64,000 bases of DNA, from assembly GCA_022825385.1 (NCBI GenBank), contig JAJDWX010000009.1:81852-145851 (forward strand), written 5' to 3'. The notes beneath the pieces were generated by a model that was given only the letters and a program-made list of their open reading frames with translations, was not told where the DNA came from and searched no databases. Of this stretch, positions 10,006 through 20,271 are shown piece after piece. The DNA comes from Rhodothermales bacterium. GTDB lineage: Bacteria > Bacteroidota > Rhodothermia > Rhodothermales > VXPQ01. The stretch's first letter is position 1. Each line of letters starts with the position of its first letter. Position numbers and translations under genes: made by a program.

Positions 10006-12945
10006 TCAGGCAGGCGAAGAAGCGGAGACCGTTGCGCCTTCCTCGTACTCCGATTCTGAGGCGAGGGCGTCCAGGTCCAGGGCCTGGCTTTCTTCTTCGT
10101 CGGAGGCTCCGTCGAAGCGTTCCAGTTCTTTCCGCAGAAAGGCGGCGGTGCGGGTGTCCGTGCGGACAAGGTCTTCCGGGGCGCCCGAAAACAGAATGCG
10201 CCCGCCTTCCGCGCCGCCGGCGGGCCCCATGTCCACGATCCAGTCCGCCACCTTCACCACATCCATATTATGTTCGATCACCAGCACGGTGTTGCCTTTT
10301 TGCACCAGCGCTTCGAGGACCGCCAGCAAGTGCCGAATATCCTCGAAATGAAGTCCCGTGGTAGGCTCGTCGAGAATGTACAGGGTACGCCCGGTTCCCG
10401 GCCTTGAAAGCTCCCGCGCCAGTTTGACGCGTTGCGCCTCGCCCCCGGATAAGGTGGTGGAGGGTTGCCCCAGCCGGATATAGCCCAGTCCCACCGAATC
10501 CAGCGTACGCAGTTTCCGTTCGATGCGCGGAACATGCTCGAAGAACGCCAGCGCTTCGGATACCGTCAGGTCCAGCGCGTCCGCGATGTTTTTCCCCTTG
10601 TAGCGCACTTCCAGCGTTTCCGTGTTGTAGCGACGGCTCTTGCAGGTGTCGCATACCACATACACGTCCGGCAGGAAATTCATCTCCAGCTTGACGATGC
10701 CCGCTCCTTTGCAGGTTTCGCATCGCCCGCCCTTCGTATTGAAGGAAAATCGTCCCTTTTTGTATCCCCGGATTTTCGCTTCGGGGAGTTGGGCGTACAA
10801 ATCCCGGATCAAGGTAAACAGATTGGTGTACGTTGCGGGATTCGATCGGGGCGTTCTGCCGATCGGACTCTGGTCTATGTCGATGATCTTGTCTATGTGT
10901 TCTACGCCTTCAATCGATGCGTATGGCAATGGCAACGCCCGGACGCCGTGCAACCGTTTCGACAGAATCGGAAACAGCGTCTGGTTGACCAGGGTAGATT
11001 TCCCGGACCCCGAGACGCCGGTAACGCATACGAGGGCGCCCAGCGGAAAGGCAAAGGCGTTGCCTTGCAGGTTGTGGCCCGTAGCGCCGTGGAGCACCAT
11101 GCGCTTTTCTGTGTTATTCCGGCGGCGTTTCGGTATCTGGATGCGTCGTTTCCCCTGGAGATAGGCTGCCGTAAGGCTGACGTGGCCATTCGTGGCGACC
11201 GGCAGCGCATCGGGGGCGGTGGCGCCCAATACGCGCCCGCCGCGCTCCCCTGCCCCCGGCCCAAGATCTACCACGAAATCGGCCGCCTCGATCATCTCCC
11301 GGTCGTGTTCGACGACCAGCACCGAGTTGCCAAGGTCGCGCAGCTGCTGCAAGGAATCGATCAGCCTGGAATGGTCGCTGGGGTGCAGGCCAATGGAAGG
11401 CTCGTCCAGTACGTACAACACCCCCGTCAGCCGCGTACCAATCTGGGTGGCCAGCCGAATACGCTGGCTTTCTCCGCCGGACAGCGTACGCGCGGTGCGA
11501 TTCAGGTTCAGATAGCCCACCCCCACGTCGATCAGAAAGTCCAGCCGTTCCCCGATTTCCTTGACGATGGGGCGCGCAATGATGCGCTGCCTTTCGGAAA
11601 ACGACGCCTCGTCGAAAAATGCGCGAAGCCCGATCAGGTCCATGTTCACCAGGTCGGCAATGGTGCAGGGACCGATCTTGTACGCCAGGCTCTCCTTCTT
11701 CAGTCGCCCGCCCTTGCATTCCGGGCACGACATTTGCCGCATGAACGACTCGGCCCATTGGCGTTGCCCGTTCGAGGACGTGTTGTCGTACGTGTGCCGG
11801 ATGTATCCATAGACGCCGTTGAAACGGTGCTCATAGCATACCTCTCGCTCTTTCCAGGTATACACGATGTTGAACTTTTCTTCTTCGGCGCCGAAGAGCA
11901 GGGTTTCCCGCTGCGCTTCCGTCAGGGCGCCCAGCGGGGTATCGAACCCGAACCCGCGCGCGGCGGCTACGGCCCGCACCTGATTGAATATCCATATATC
12001 GCGCGGCTTGCCCAGCGGGGCCAGTCCGCCTTCGGCAATGCTCAGGGATGGATCCGGAATGATCAGCGCCGGATCGATTTCCCGCCGATAGCCAAGGCCG
12101 TTGCATTCGGAGCAGGCGCCATAGGGCGTATTGAAGGAGAACATGCTGGGCGAGGCGTCCTCGTAGTAAAGCCCGTCTTCCGGGCTGAACAGGTGCCGGC
12201 TCATCAGGTGGTCGCCTTGCTTTGGCCCGTTCGTCGCATGCGCAATCAGCGTGCCGCCGCCCAGGCCGAGCGCGCTTTCCGCTGACCGGGCGATGCGGGA
12301 ACGAATGCCCTCCTTGATCACGATCCGGTCCACCACGACCTCGATGTCGTGCGTCTTGTACCGATCCACGCGCATGCCTGGCTCGATTTCCTGCGTTTCC
12401 CCGTCGATGCGCACCCGCTGAAAACCCTGTTTGCGCATCTGTTCGAACAATTCCCGGTAGTGTCCCTTGCGGGCGCGCACGACGGGGGCAAGCAACATCA
12501 GCCGAGCGCCTTCGGGAAAGGCCGCGATCTCGTCGATAATCTCGTCGTCGGACTGCTTGCGCATGGGGGCGCCGGAGATATACGAGTAGGGCGTTCCCGC
12601 CCGCGCAAAAAGCAGTCGGATGAAGTCGTAGATTTCCGTGACCGTGCCTACCGTAGAGCGGGGGTTGCGGCTAACCGTTTTCTGGTCGATAGCGATCACG
12701 GGGGAGAGCCCGTCGATAAAATCCACGTCGGGCCGTTCCATCATGCCCAGGAATTGCCGGGCGTAGGCGCTCAGGCTTTCCATGTAGCGTCGGCGGCCTT
12801 CGGCGTAAATCGTGTCGAAGGCCAGGCTCGATTTGCCCGAACCGGACAGTCCCGTGATGACCACCAGCTGCTCTCTCGGAATATCTATGTCGATATTCCG
12901 GAGGTTGTGGGCGCGCGCCCCCCGAATCGTGATCCGATCGTCCAT
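10006..12945 (-). CDS. uvrA: Excinuclease ABC subunit A
   Basis: 979-residue ATPase that recognises bulky DNA lesions and loads UvrB in nucleotide excision repair. The start at 12945 ([15 protein letters not shown]) matches the family N-terminus; the 42 upstream in-frame codons are not UvrA-like. Two ABC modules are visible: Walker [10 protein letters not shown] at residues 32-40 and GVSGSGKST in the second half. There are two ABC signatures [12 protein letters not shown] and [12 protein letters not shown], and zinc-binding CxxC pairs, including CETCKGAG and CDTCKS. The C-terminus is Glu/Ser-rich. Divergent from the sulfatase gene, with 230 bases between them. Confidence 0.97.
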   Translation of the reverse strand: MDDRITIRGARAHNLRNIDIDIPREQLVVITGLSGSGKSSLAFDTIYAEGRRRYMESLSAYARQFLGMMERPDVDFIDGLSPVIAIDQKTVSRNPRSTVGTVTEIYDFIRLLFARAGTPYSYISGAPMRKQSDDEIIDEIAAFPEGARLMLLAPVVRARKGHYRELFEQMRKQGFQRVRIDGETQEIEPGMRVDRYKTHDIEVVVDRIVIKEGIRSRIARSAESALGLGGGTLIAHATNGPKQGDHLMSRHLFSPEDGLYYEDASPSMFSFNTPYGACSECNGLGYRREIDPALIIPDPSLSIAEGGLAPLGKPRDIWIFNQVRAVAAARGFGFDTPLGALTEAQRETLLFGAEEEKFNIVYTWKEREVCYEHRFNGVYGYIRHTYDNTSSNGQRQWAESFMRQMSCPECKGGRLKKESLAYKIGPCTIADLVNMDLIGLRAFFDEASFSERQRIIARPIVKEIGERLDFLIDVGVGYLNLNRTARTLSGGESQRIRLATQIGTRLTGVLYVLDEPSIGLHPSDHSRLIDSLQQLRDLGNSVLVVEHDREMIEAADFVVDLGPGAGERGGRVLGATAPDALPVATNGHVSLTAAYLQGKRRIQIPKRRRNNTEKRMVLHGATGHNLQGNAFAFPLGALVCVTGVSGSGKSTLVNQTLFPILSKRLHGVRALPLPYASIEGVEHIDKIIDIDQSPIGRTPRSNPATYTNLFTLIRDLYAQLPEAKIRGYKKGRFSFNTKGGRCETCKGAGIVKLEMNFLPDVYVVCDTCKSRRYNTETLEVRYKGKNIADALDLTVSEALAFFEHVPRIERKLRTLDSVGLGYIRLGQPSTTLSGGEAQRVKLARELSRPGTGRTLYILDEPTTGLHFEDIRHLLAVLEALVQKGNTVLVIEHNMDVVKVADWIVDMGPAGGAEGGRILFSGAPEDLVRTDTRTAAFLRKELERFDGASDEEESQALDLDALASESEYEEGATVSASSPA

Positions 12946-13175
12946 AGAAGCGACAAAATCGACAGGTCGTTCTTGCACTGCTTTGCGTTGTCTGAACGCT
13001 GCAAGCCGCAACGTCCGCAGCAGGTTAATAAAACGAATCCTGAAGACCTCTGCCGTAAAAAACGCATGCAAAGATCTGCGGCGAACCGAGGCGGCAGCCC
13101 GGCGCGAACGGATATCTTTGCCTATATTCCTTATTGTGCCCTGATCGCTCTCTTTTTCGCAACCCGAACGTTGTC

Positions 13176-14840
13176 ATGAAAATACCGCTTTCCGTCCTGC
13201 GCTTTTGCTTCTTGTCTTTGCTCGTTGCGTTCGCCGCCGCGCCCGCCCTTGCGCAGGAGCGGCCCAATATCGTCTGGATTTCCGCCGAAGACGTCAGTCT
13301 GCGTTTCGGCGCCTACGGCGACGCCGCGGCGAACACGCCCAACCTGGACCGCTTCGCCGCCGAGGGGACCCGGTATCTGCAAGCGTTTACGACCGCCGGC
13401 GTGTGCTCGCCGAGCCGGGCGGCCATCATCACAGGCATGCATCAGAACGGTTGGGGAGGGCATCATATGCGCACCACGCACGACGCGCCGGGCCTTCCCA
13501 CGCCGTACCACGCCACGCCGCCTCCGTACGTAAAGGCCTTCACGGAATATCTTCGGGCCGCCGGGTATTTCGCGACCAACGACGTCAAGACCGACTACCA
13601 GATCGGCAACCCCGTCACCATCTGGGACGAGCACAAGCGGGGAGCGCACTGGCGCAGCCCGCTTCGGAAGGAGGGCCAGCCGTTCTTTTCCGTATTCAAT
13701 TTCGGGGTTACGCACGAGAGTCAAAGCTGGGTCGAGCCGGACGAGGAGACGACGACCGATCCGAATACGCTCGAATTGCCTCCCTACTACCCGGATACGC
13801 CGGACGTACGCCGCCAACTGGCCAAGCACTACGACAACATTGCCCGCCTCGACGAACAGGCCGGAGAAATTCTGCGCCAGCTGGAAGAGGATGGCCTGGC
13901 CGACAACACCGTCGTCTTTTTCTGGGGCGATCACGGCGACGGCTTGCCCCGCGCCAAACGCTGGCTCTACGATTCCGGCATACATGTCCCGCTCATCGTG
14001 CGGACGCCCGGGCAACAGGGAGCCGGTTCCGCCAGCGAGCGGCTTGTCAGCCTGGTCGATCTGGGGCCCACCGTCTTGTCCCTTGCCGGCGTACCTGTTC
14101 CCGCGCACATGGATGGCATGGCATTTCTCGGAGACGCGGAGGCTCCGCCGCGCGAATATATCTACGCCGCCCGGGACCGCATCGACATGGCGTACGACAT
14201 GGTCCGCGCCGCCCGCGACAAGCAATACAAGTACATTCGCAATTTTCACCCGGAGAAGCCGTACGTGCAATTCGTTCCGTTCCGCAATCGCTCGTCCATC
14301 ATTCAGGAGATATTCCGCCTGAACATCGCCGGCGAACTCGACGACGTGCAGCAATTGTGGCTACGCGACACCCGGCCTCCAGAGGAACTCTACGATATGC
14401 AAGCCGACCCGCATGAGGTCAACAATCTCGCGGACGATCCCGCGCTTCGCGATGTATTGCGCCGGATGCGCAACGAGTTGGACGCCTGGATGCTCGACAT
14501 CGACGAGAAAGGGCATCTGTCCGAAGATCAGATGGTCCGGCAGATGTGGATGGGCGAGGAGCAGCCCGTTACGGCCACGCCGCTTATTCTGAGACGAAAC
14601 GATACCAACAGGGAGTTAGAGGCGGAACAGGACGGTCCGGTCGAAATTATTATCGAGGCCGGTACGGACGGCGCCTCCATTGCCTGGACCACCGACGAGG
14701 GCGAGGCGCCGCACTGGAGACTCTATGCCCGTCCGATTCGTCTCGAACCGGGAACGACCGCCACGATCCGGGCCAAGGCCATTCGCTACGGTTACGCCGA
14801 AAGCCCCGAAACCATGGCCACGATTACCGTGAAGCCATAG
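13176..14840 (+). CDS. Secreted sulfatase with C-terminal chitobiase-like domain
   Basis: 554-residue type I sulfatase, probably an N-sulfoglucosamine sulfohydrolase-like (heparan/aryl) enzyme that removes sulfate esters from polysaccharides. Signal peptide residues 1-26 (KIPLSVLRFCFLSLL..ALA). Catalytic formylglycine motif C77-S-P-S-R, requiring a maturation enzyme elsewhere; metal site residues precede it in NIVWISAEDVS. GDHGDGLPRAKRWLYDSG is the second metal-binding segment. The last 80 residues form a beta-rich domain like the C-terminal domain of chitobiase/hexosaminidase (ATIRAKAIRYGYAESP). The ATG at 13176 gives a complete signal peptide. The substrate is unknown. Confidence 0.9.
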   Translation: MKIPLSVLRFCFLSLLVAFAAAPALAQERPNIVWISAEDVSLRFGAYGDAAANTPNLDRFAAEGTRYLQAFTTAGVCSPSRAAIITGMHQNGWGGHHMRTTHDAPGLPTPYHATPPPYVKAFTEYLRAAGYFATNDVKTDYQIGNPVTIWDEHKRGAHWRSPLRKEGQPFFSVFNFGVTHESQSWVEPDEETTTDPNTLELPPYYPDTPDVRRQLAKHYDNIARLDEQAGEILRQLEEDGLADNTVVFFWGDHGDGLPRAKRWLYDSGIHVPLIVRTPGQQGAGSASERLVSLVDLGPTVLSLAGVPVPAHMDGMAFLGDAEAPPREYIYAARDRIDMAYDMVRAARDKQYKYIRNFHPEKPYVQFVPFRNRSSIIQEIFRLNIAGELDDVQQLWLRDTRPPEELYDMQADPHEVNNLADDPALRDVLRRMRNELDAWMLDIDEKGHLSEDQMVRQMWMGEEQPVTATPLILRRNDTNRELEAEQDGPVEIIIEAGTDGASIAWTTDEGEAPHWRLYARPIRLEPGTTATIRAKAIRYGYAESPETMATITVKP

Positions 14841-14886
14841 GACGCGTTCCGGGCCGGAAGCCGCTGCGCTTTTCCGCGTTTCGCGC

Positions 14887-16215
14887 TTACACCGAGGGTT
14901 CCCAGCCGGGTTCGTATTCCCGCGACCAGCGTTGCATGGCTTCGGGATTGCCGTCGATGCGTCCGTTCTCCGGATTGCAATGCAGCGTTTGACCGATGTC
15001 CTGCGCGATGTTCGCAAGGTGGCACAAGAGTACGCTCTTGTGTCCCTCGTCAATGGGGGAACGCAGCGCGCGTCCGTCCCGAATGGCGTCAAGGAAATTG
15101 GCCATGTGCCGGTCCGTCTGGCCTCCGCCGCCGGTCGTGTCCATGGTGGCCTCCAGATTCTTTTCCTTCACCTCCTTCACGACGGCGTTTTCTTCATCGT
15201 AGATCACATACCCGTTCCTGTCAATCAATATCGTGCCTTCGGTGCCATGCACCAGCGCGCCGCGTCCCCGGTCATGCACAGGAAAGCCGTTGCAACTTCT
15301 ACCTTCCCAGGTGATCGTTTTGCCCTCCTCGAAATCGTAGGACACGTCTTGCGTATCGTAAAATTCCCAGTCGTCGTCGTAGTGGTACCGTCCGCCGCTC
15401 GAATTGACGCGGGTGGGAAAATCCACACCCAGCGCCCACCGGGCCACATCGATTTCGTGCGTACCGTTGTTGCACACCTCGCCAGTGCCCCATCGCCAGA
15501 ACCAGTGCCAGTTGTAATGCACCACATTGTTGCGGTACGGCGTCCGCGGCGCCGGGCCTTGCCATAATTCGTAATCCAGCCATCGGGGAATATCCGCTGT
15601 CTTGCCCCGCCCGATGGACTTCCGCGTGTTGGCGTACCAGGTGCGCGCAAAGTACGCCCGCCCTATCGCGCCCTCATGGATCAGCTGGATCGCTTCGATG
15701 GTTGCGGGGCCGGAGCGTTGCTGCGTACCCATCTGCACGACGCCGCCGTACCGCGCTTGCGCGGCCACAAGCAATTCCCCTTCGCGCGGATTGTGCCCGC
15801 AGGGCTTCTCGACATACACATGCTTGCCTGCCTCCAGCGCAAGGATCGTCGCGGGCGCATGCCAGTGATCCGGGGCGGCGACGATCAGCGCATCGACGTC
15901 CGGGTCTTCAAGGGCGCGGCGGAAATCGAGCAGGCCCTCTACCTTTTCGTCCTGCATTTTGCCTATGTTCCGCGACACTTGCCGGACTGCCCGGGAATCG
16001 ACGTCGCAAACGTATCGTACGCTTGCGTTATGTTGCCTGACGAACGACTCGGCCAAACCGCCGCCCCGGCTGTTCACGCCCATTACGGCGGCCCGGATCG
16101 TATCGCTGGGCGGACTGGAGGCCAATGCGCGTATCGTCGCCGGGGCGAAGCCAAGGCTTGCGCTTCCCAGCGCAGTCGCTTTGAGGAATTTCCGTCGGTT
16201 CATTGGATCGTTCAT
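14887..16215 (-). CDS. Tat-exported Gfo/Idh/MocA family oxidoreductase
   Basis: 442-residue protein with a twin-arginine signal (N-R-R-K-F-L-K near residues 6-12), a Rossmann loop VMGVNSRGGG, and family motifs APDHWHAP and VEKPCGHNP. MGTQQRSGP and the aromatic stretch NWHWFWRWGTGE are typical of the exported Planctomycete/Bacteroidota subgroup. It faces the sulfatase tail-to-tail, and together they suggest periplasmic processing of sulfated sugars. The paralogue at 2844-4193 has the same plan. A second in-frame ATG four codons in would equally preserve the Tat signal. Confidence 0.9.
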   Translation of the reverse strand: MNDPMNRRKFLKATALGSASLGFAPATIRALASSPPSDTIRAAVMGVNSRGGGLAESFVRQHNASVRYVCDVDSRAVRQVSRNIGKMQDEKVEGLLDFRRALEDPDVDALIVAAPDHWHAPATILALEAGKHVYVEKPCGHNPREGELLVAAQARYGGVVQMGTQQRSGPATIEAIQLIHEGAIGRAYFARTWYANTRKSIGRGKTADIPRWLDYELWQGPAPRTPYRNNVVHYNWHWFWRWGTGEVCNNGTHEIDVARWALGVDFPTRVNSSGGRYHYDDDWEFYDTQDVSYDFEEGKTITWEGRSCNGFPVHDRGRGALVHGTEGTILIDRNGYVIYDEENAVVKEVKEKNLEATMDTTGGGGQTDRHMANFLDAIRDGRALRSPIDEGHKSVLLCHLANIAQDIGQTLHCNPENGRIDGNPEAMQRWSREYEPGWEPSV

Positions 16216-16431
16216 GCTTCGCGCCGAATATCGATTATATTTCGGGAAATGGGAGGGCCAGAATTATATAAGGCAAAACATTACAACCGTTCCCGCCGTA
16301 AAGGATTTTTTCGCCGGAATGCGCAACAAGGCGGCAACGTATCTTTTCGCCGTCCCGTACGTATACGATACGGGCGCTTTTCGCGCATTTTTCGTTCGTC
16401 GTCTTTCCATGCTTGCTCTTGCGCCGTCCCC

Positions 16432-17688
16432 GTGGTCAAGAAACTGAATTTTCTACTGTACGAATTGCTTGAGGCAATCCGGACCGGGTTGCGCGCGATC
16501 GCTTCGCATAAAATGCGGTCGGCCCTGACGATGGTCGGCATCGTGATCGGCATTACCTCGGTTACCGCCATGGTCACCGTGATCAACGGCATCGAGCAAT
16601 TTTTCGAGAATACGCTTTCCGAGCTGGGGACGGACGTCGCGTACGTCGAAAAATGGCCATGGACAGGCGGTCCCAACACCAAATGGTGGGAATATATCAA
16701 CCGCCCGGAGATCAAGCCGGAGCTTGCGGAGACCATTTCGGATCGCGCCCGGCTCGTGGCCGCCGCCGCGCCGGTTGTCTCCACGTCCAGGCCGGTCACG
16801 CACGGATCGTATTCCATAGCCCCCGTGATGATCGAAGCGTCCACCAGCGCGTACGAGCGCGTGCATGTGGTGGAACTGGCCTCGGGTCGGTTCTATTCGG
16901 AACTGGATAACCGAACGGCCCGCCGCGTCGCCGTGATTGGCGCCAATGTGGCGGAGGCCCTGTTTCCCGCTGAAAATGCGCTGGGCAAATCCGTTCGCAT
17001 CGCCGGGCACCGGTTTCAGGTGATCGGCGTGATGGAGAAAAAGGGGCAGGGCGCCGAAGGGCCAGGCTCCATAGATCAGCGCGCGCGCATTCCGCTGGAA
17101 ACATTCGCCAATATTTTCGGCTTGCGCTACCGGGGCGTTTCCGTGCAGGCCAGGATTGCGCCGGGCGTCGATCCGGATGCGGCCAAGGACGAATTGACGG
17201 GCATCGTGCGCGTCGCGCGCGCGGTCCCCGCCGGCGAGGACGACAATTTCGAGATCAACGACCTGGAAGAACTGCGCGCCGAGTTGGCGCCGGTCAAACG
17301 CATGATCTACGGCGTCGGCATCTTCCTGACGGCGCTGGCGCTTCTGGTGGGCGGCATCGGCGTGATGAACATCATGTTCGTTTCGGTGAAGGAACGTACG
17401 CGGGAAATTGGAATCCGCAAGGCCGTTGGCGCAAAGCGGCGGACGATTCTCATCCAGTTTCTTATAGAGGCCGTGGCCATATGCCTTGCAGGCGGCCTGA
17501 TCGGCGTCGGATTCGCCACCATTTGCGCCCAGCTGCTCAGTATGGCGTTGTCGCTGCCGACCTTGCTGCCCATCGGAACGATTTTCCTTGCTTTTGCGAT
17601 TTGCACCTTCGTAGGGCTCGTTTTTGGCCTGGCGCCGGCCTGGGCAGGCGCCAAATCGGATCCCATCGAGTCGCTTCGCTACGAATAA
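16432..17688 (+). CDS. MacB/FtsX-type ABC transporter permease
   Basis: 418-residue inner-membrane permease starting at GTG 16432; no ATG lies close upstream in frame. One transmembrane helix near residues 25-45 (ALTMVGIVIGITSVTA) is followed by a large periplasmic MacB_PCD domain and three C-terminal helices of the FtsX fold. The conserved cytoplasmic segment is KERTREIGIRKAVGAKRR. It ends PIESLRYE, the usual terminus. Probably pairs with the permease starting 21 bases downstream and with the convergent ATPase gene at 19495-20217. Confidence 0.85.
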   Translation: MVKKLNFLLYELLEAIRTGLRAIASHKMRSALTMVGIVIGITSVTAMVTVINGIEQFFENTLSELGTDVAYVEKWPWTGGPNTKWWEYINRPEIKPELAETISDRARLVAAAAPVVSTSRPVTHGSYSIAPVMIEASTSAYERVHVVELASGRFYSELDNRTARRVAVIGANVAEALFPAENALGKSVRIAGHRFQVIGVMEKKGQGAEGPGSIDQRARIPLETFANIFGLRYRGVSVQARIAPGVDPDAAKDELTGIVRVARAVPAGEDDNFEINDLEELRAELAPVKRMIYGVGIFLTALALLVGGIGVMNIMFVSVKERTREIGIRKAVGAKRRTILIQFLIEAVAICLAGGLIGVGFATICAQLLSMALSLPTLLPIGTIFLAFAICTFVGLVFGLAPAWAGAKSDPIESLRYE

Positions 17689-17709
17689 CCCAACGCTGTA
17701 CGTCCGTTC

Positions 17710-18933
17710 ATGGAACTGCGGGACATTATAGCCTCTGCTTGGAACTCTTTGCGCGCCAACAGAATGCGCACCATGCTGACCTTGCTCGGCATGGTCATTG
17801 GCGTATTCGCCATTATCGTGTCGATTACGGCGGTGAAGGTGATCGACGTGTATTTCGAGGAAAAGATGTCTTTCCTTGGCACCTCCACCTTCACCATTTC
17901 CCGCTACGAAAATTTTCAGGTCGGGGAGCGGGAGTTCAAGTATCGCCAGCGCATTACGATGGATCAGGTCGATCGCCTGAAGCGCGTGCTGGATGATCGG
18001 TACCAGGTCAGCGCCATAGAGGATTTCGACGTGACCTCCATTCGGTACGCCGGCCGGGAAACAGATCCCAACGTAGCGATTCTGGGCACCGACGAGAATT
18101 TTACGGGTAACTTCAGCTACACGATCGAATTCGGACGCTCCTTTACGCCCGAAGACGTGCAGTACGCGAGAAAAGTGGTGATTCTGGGCTCGGCGGTGTC
18201 CGAAGAATTGTTCGCCACCGAAAATCCCATCGGGAAGGTGGCGGAGTTCGGCGGCGCGCGCTATCAGGTGATCGGCGTGCTGGAGGCCAAGGGCAATTTC
18301 CTGGGTTTCAATATGGACAACCGGGTGTTCGTCCCGATGGGCACGCTTTTTCTCCGGTACGGCGGCGCCCGTCGAAACATTGCCTCGACCAGCGTACGTA
18401 CGCCGGGTCCGCAGTTCGTCGCCGCCGGGATGGAAGAGGTGATCGGGCGGTTGCGGGCCATTCGCAAGGTCCCTCCCGGCGAGGAGAACGATTTCGTCGT
18501 GGAAACGAACGATTCCATGCGCGCCATTTTCGATCAGTTTACCGCCGTGCTTACCCAGGCCGGCGCCGCCATCGGGTTTATTTCTCTTCTTGCGGCGGGC
18601 ATCGGGATCATGAACATTATGCTTGTTTCGGTTACGGAACGCACCCGCGAGATCGGCATTCGCAAGGCGCTGGGCGCCCGCCGCCGGGATATTATGCGGC
18701 AATTCATTCTGGAAGCCATCTTTCTGTGCCAGATCGGAGGCGGCGCAGGCTTTCTTTTGGGCGCGCTGGCCGGGAACGGCACGGCGCTGTATTTTAACAT
18801 CTCCGGCACCATCCCCTGGGTCTGGGCTGGCGTCACCATAATCATTGTGACGACGGTGGCGCTTGTATTCGGCGGATATCCGGCGCTCAAGGCGGCCCGC
18901 CTGAACCCCATCGACTCCCTTCGCTACGAATAA
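17710..18933 (+). CDS. MacB/FtsX-type ABC transporter permease
   Basis: 407-residue paralogue of the preceding permease with the same layout: N-terminal helix (TMLTLLGMVIGVFAIIV), periplasmic core domain, three C-terminal helices and the motif TERTREIGIRKALGARRR, ending PIDSLRYE. The two genes are 21 bases apart and the stop overlaps the start of the downstream lipoprotein. Two unlike permease halves suggest a heterodimeric exporter driven by the ATPase encoded on the opposite strand. Substrate unknown; lipoprotein, peptide or drug efflux are all possible. Confidence 0.88.
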   Translation: MELRDIIASAWNSLRANRMRTMLTLLGMVIGVFAIIVSITAVKVIDVYFEEKMSFLGTSTFTISRYENFQVGEREFKYRQRITMDQVDRLKRVLDDRYQVSAIEDFDVTSIRYAGRETDPNVAILGTDENFTGNFSYTIEFGRSFTPEDVQYARKVVILGSAVSEELFATENPIGKVAEFGGARYQVIGVLEAKGNFLGFNMDNRVFVPMGTLFLRYGGARRNIASTSVRTPGPQFVAAGMEEVIGRLRAIRKVPPGEENDFVVETNDSMRAIFDQFTAVLTQAGAAIGFISLLAAGIGIMNIMLVSVTERTREIGIRKALGARRRDIMRQFILEAIFLCQIGGGAGFLLGALAGNGTALYFNISGTIPWVWAGVTIIIVTTVALVFGGYPALKAARLNPIDSLRYE

Positions 18934-19460
18934 TGACGCCATCCTGCGCCGCGCGCCGCGCCCGTATCGCTGCGATTCCGTTGTTGCTGACGGCAAGTCT
19001 TTTGTTCGGCGGCTGCAACGCTCCGCCGGAGGCGGTCGAAGAGCCGCTCCCGGAGCCCGTCCTGTTTTCGGCCATCGGGTACGGGCAGTACGGTACGCTC
19101 AGGGACACGCTGGAGATCGTTATTCGGAATCCGGAAACCTGGGCGGCCTGGCAAGATTCGCTGCGCCCGGTGGCGCCTTTCCTGCCCGTGGATTTTTCCC
19201 AGGCTGTCGTCCTGCTTGCCGCGCTGCCGCAAACCACCAGCGGCTACGCTGTCTCGTTTCTGTCCCTTGATCGGCTGGATACGGTCCTTGTCGCCGAGTA
19301 CCTTGTGGAAATCCCTTCGGACGATTGCCTGACGGCGGCTGCCGAGACCGTGCCGTTTCAGGCCGTGCTTACGCCTGCGACGGATTTGCCGATCCGCTTC
19401 AAGCGGCTGGAAGAAGAGTATCGTTGTACGTTCGGACCCCGCCGCCGCGGCAGTTCGTAG
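18933..19460 (+). CDS. Lipoprotein with PrcB-like C-terminal domain
   Basis: 175 residues with a type II signal and lipobox ending G-G-C28, so membrane-anchored. Residues 65-165 resemble the PrcB_C domain: a VDF strand, then VVLLAALPQTTSGYAVSF with the T-S-G-Y turn seen in that family, and a terminal strand. The family was named from a Treponema protease-complex subunit; its general function is unclear. The start codon overlaps the stop of the upstream permease by one base, so it is translationally coupled to the ABC permeases. Confidence 0.7.
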   Translation: MTPSCAARRARIAAIPLLLTASLLFGGCNAPPEAVEEPLPEPVLFSAIGYGQYGTLRDTLEIVIRNPETWAAWQDSLRPVAPFLPVDFSQAVVLLAALPQTTSGYAVSFLSLDRLDTVLVAEYLVEIPSDDCLTAAAETVPFQAVLTPATDLPIRFKRLEEEYRCTFGPRRRGSS

Positions 19461-19494
19461 CGTATCCCCGCTGAGGAAGTTTCCGACCCGAACG

Positions 19495-20217
19495 TCAGGC
19501 GGCGACGGAAGCAAGCACGGGATTTTCCACAGACACGTCGCTATCTATGTTGCCGTCTACCAGGCGAATGATCCGGCGCGCATGTTGCGCTACCTCGTTT
19601 TCGTGCGTAACGACCAGCAAGGTATTCCCCTGTCGATAGAGCTGTTCGAACAGGTGCATGATTTCCTTGCCTGTTTTCGTGTCCAGGTTGCCCGTGGGCT
19701 CGTCGGCCAGGATAATCGAGGGCTTGTTGACCAGCGCCCGGGCCACGGCGACGCGCTGCCGCTGCCCCCCGGACAATTCGTTTGGCTTGTGCGATATCCT
19801 GTCGGCCAGGCCTACGCGCTCCAGGGCGTCTTCCGCCATCTCGCGCCGCTCTCTCCGCCGGATTCCGCTGTACACCAGCGGCAATTCCACGTTGTGCAGG
19901 CAATCGGCCCGGGCCAGGAGGTTGAATGTCTGGAAGACGAACCCTATTTCGCGATTGCGTACGTTGGCCAGTTCGTTGTCGGTCATTTCGCTGACGCGCT
20001 GGCCATTTAGGTAGTAGGCGCCTCCTGTCGGCGAATCCAGGCAGCCCACGATATTCATCAACGTGGATTTTCCGGAACCGGAAGCCCCCATAATCGCTAC
20101 GTATTCGTTCTCGAATACGTCCAGCGATACCCCGGCGAGGGCATGCACTTCATGTTCGCCCATGTAGTAAACCCGGGCGATGTCGCGCAACGCTATAAGC
20201 GCTTGTCGTTCTTCCAT
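19495..20217 (-). CDS. MacB/LolD-type ABC transporter ATP-binding protein
   Basis: 240-residue ATPase: Walker [11 protein letters not shown]-loop region FQTFNLL, signature [15 protein letters not shown], Walker [13 protein letters not shown] and H-loop VVTHE. This pattern is typical of the MacB/LolD/FtsE branch, whose ATPases work with FtsX-fold permeases. It is the last gene of a minus-strand run TolC, adaptor, ATPase, and converges with the two permeases, so the exporter is probably assembled from both strands. Confidence 0.93.
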   Translation of the reverse strand: MEERQALIALRDIARVYYMGEHEVHALAGVSLDVFENEYVAIMGASGSGKSTLMNIVGCLDSPTGGAYYLNGQRVSEMTDNELANVRNREIGFVFQTFNLLARADCLHNVELPLVYSGIRRRERREMAEDALERVGLADRISHKPNELSGGQRQRVAVARALVNKPSIILADEPTGNLDTKTGKEIMHLFEQLYRQGNTLLVVTHENEVAQHARRIIRLVDGNIDSDVSVENPVLASVAA

Positions 20218-20271
20218 GGGAGGGATTGTCGCTGTGCGTGATAGGGCCTGCGAAGAGCCGAAAGGGCAGGG

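Noticed and set aside
15676..16431. Long open frame upstream of the first ABC permease
   Set aside because: It runs antisense through the Gfo/Idh gene and has no family-like sequence; permease similarity begins at the GTG at 16432.
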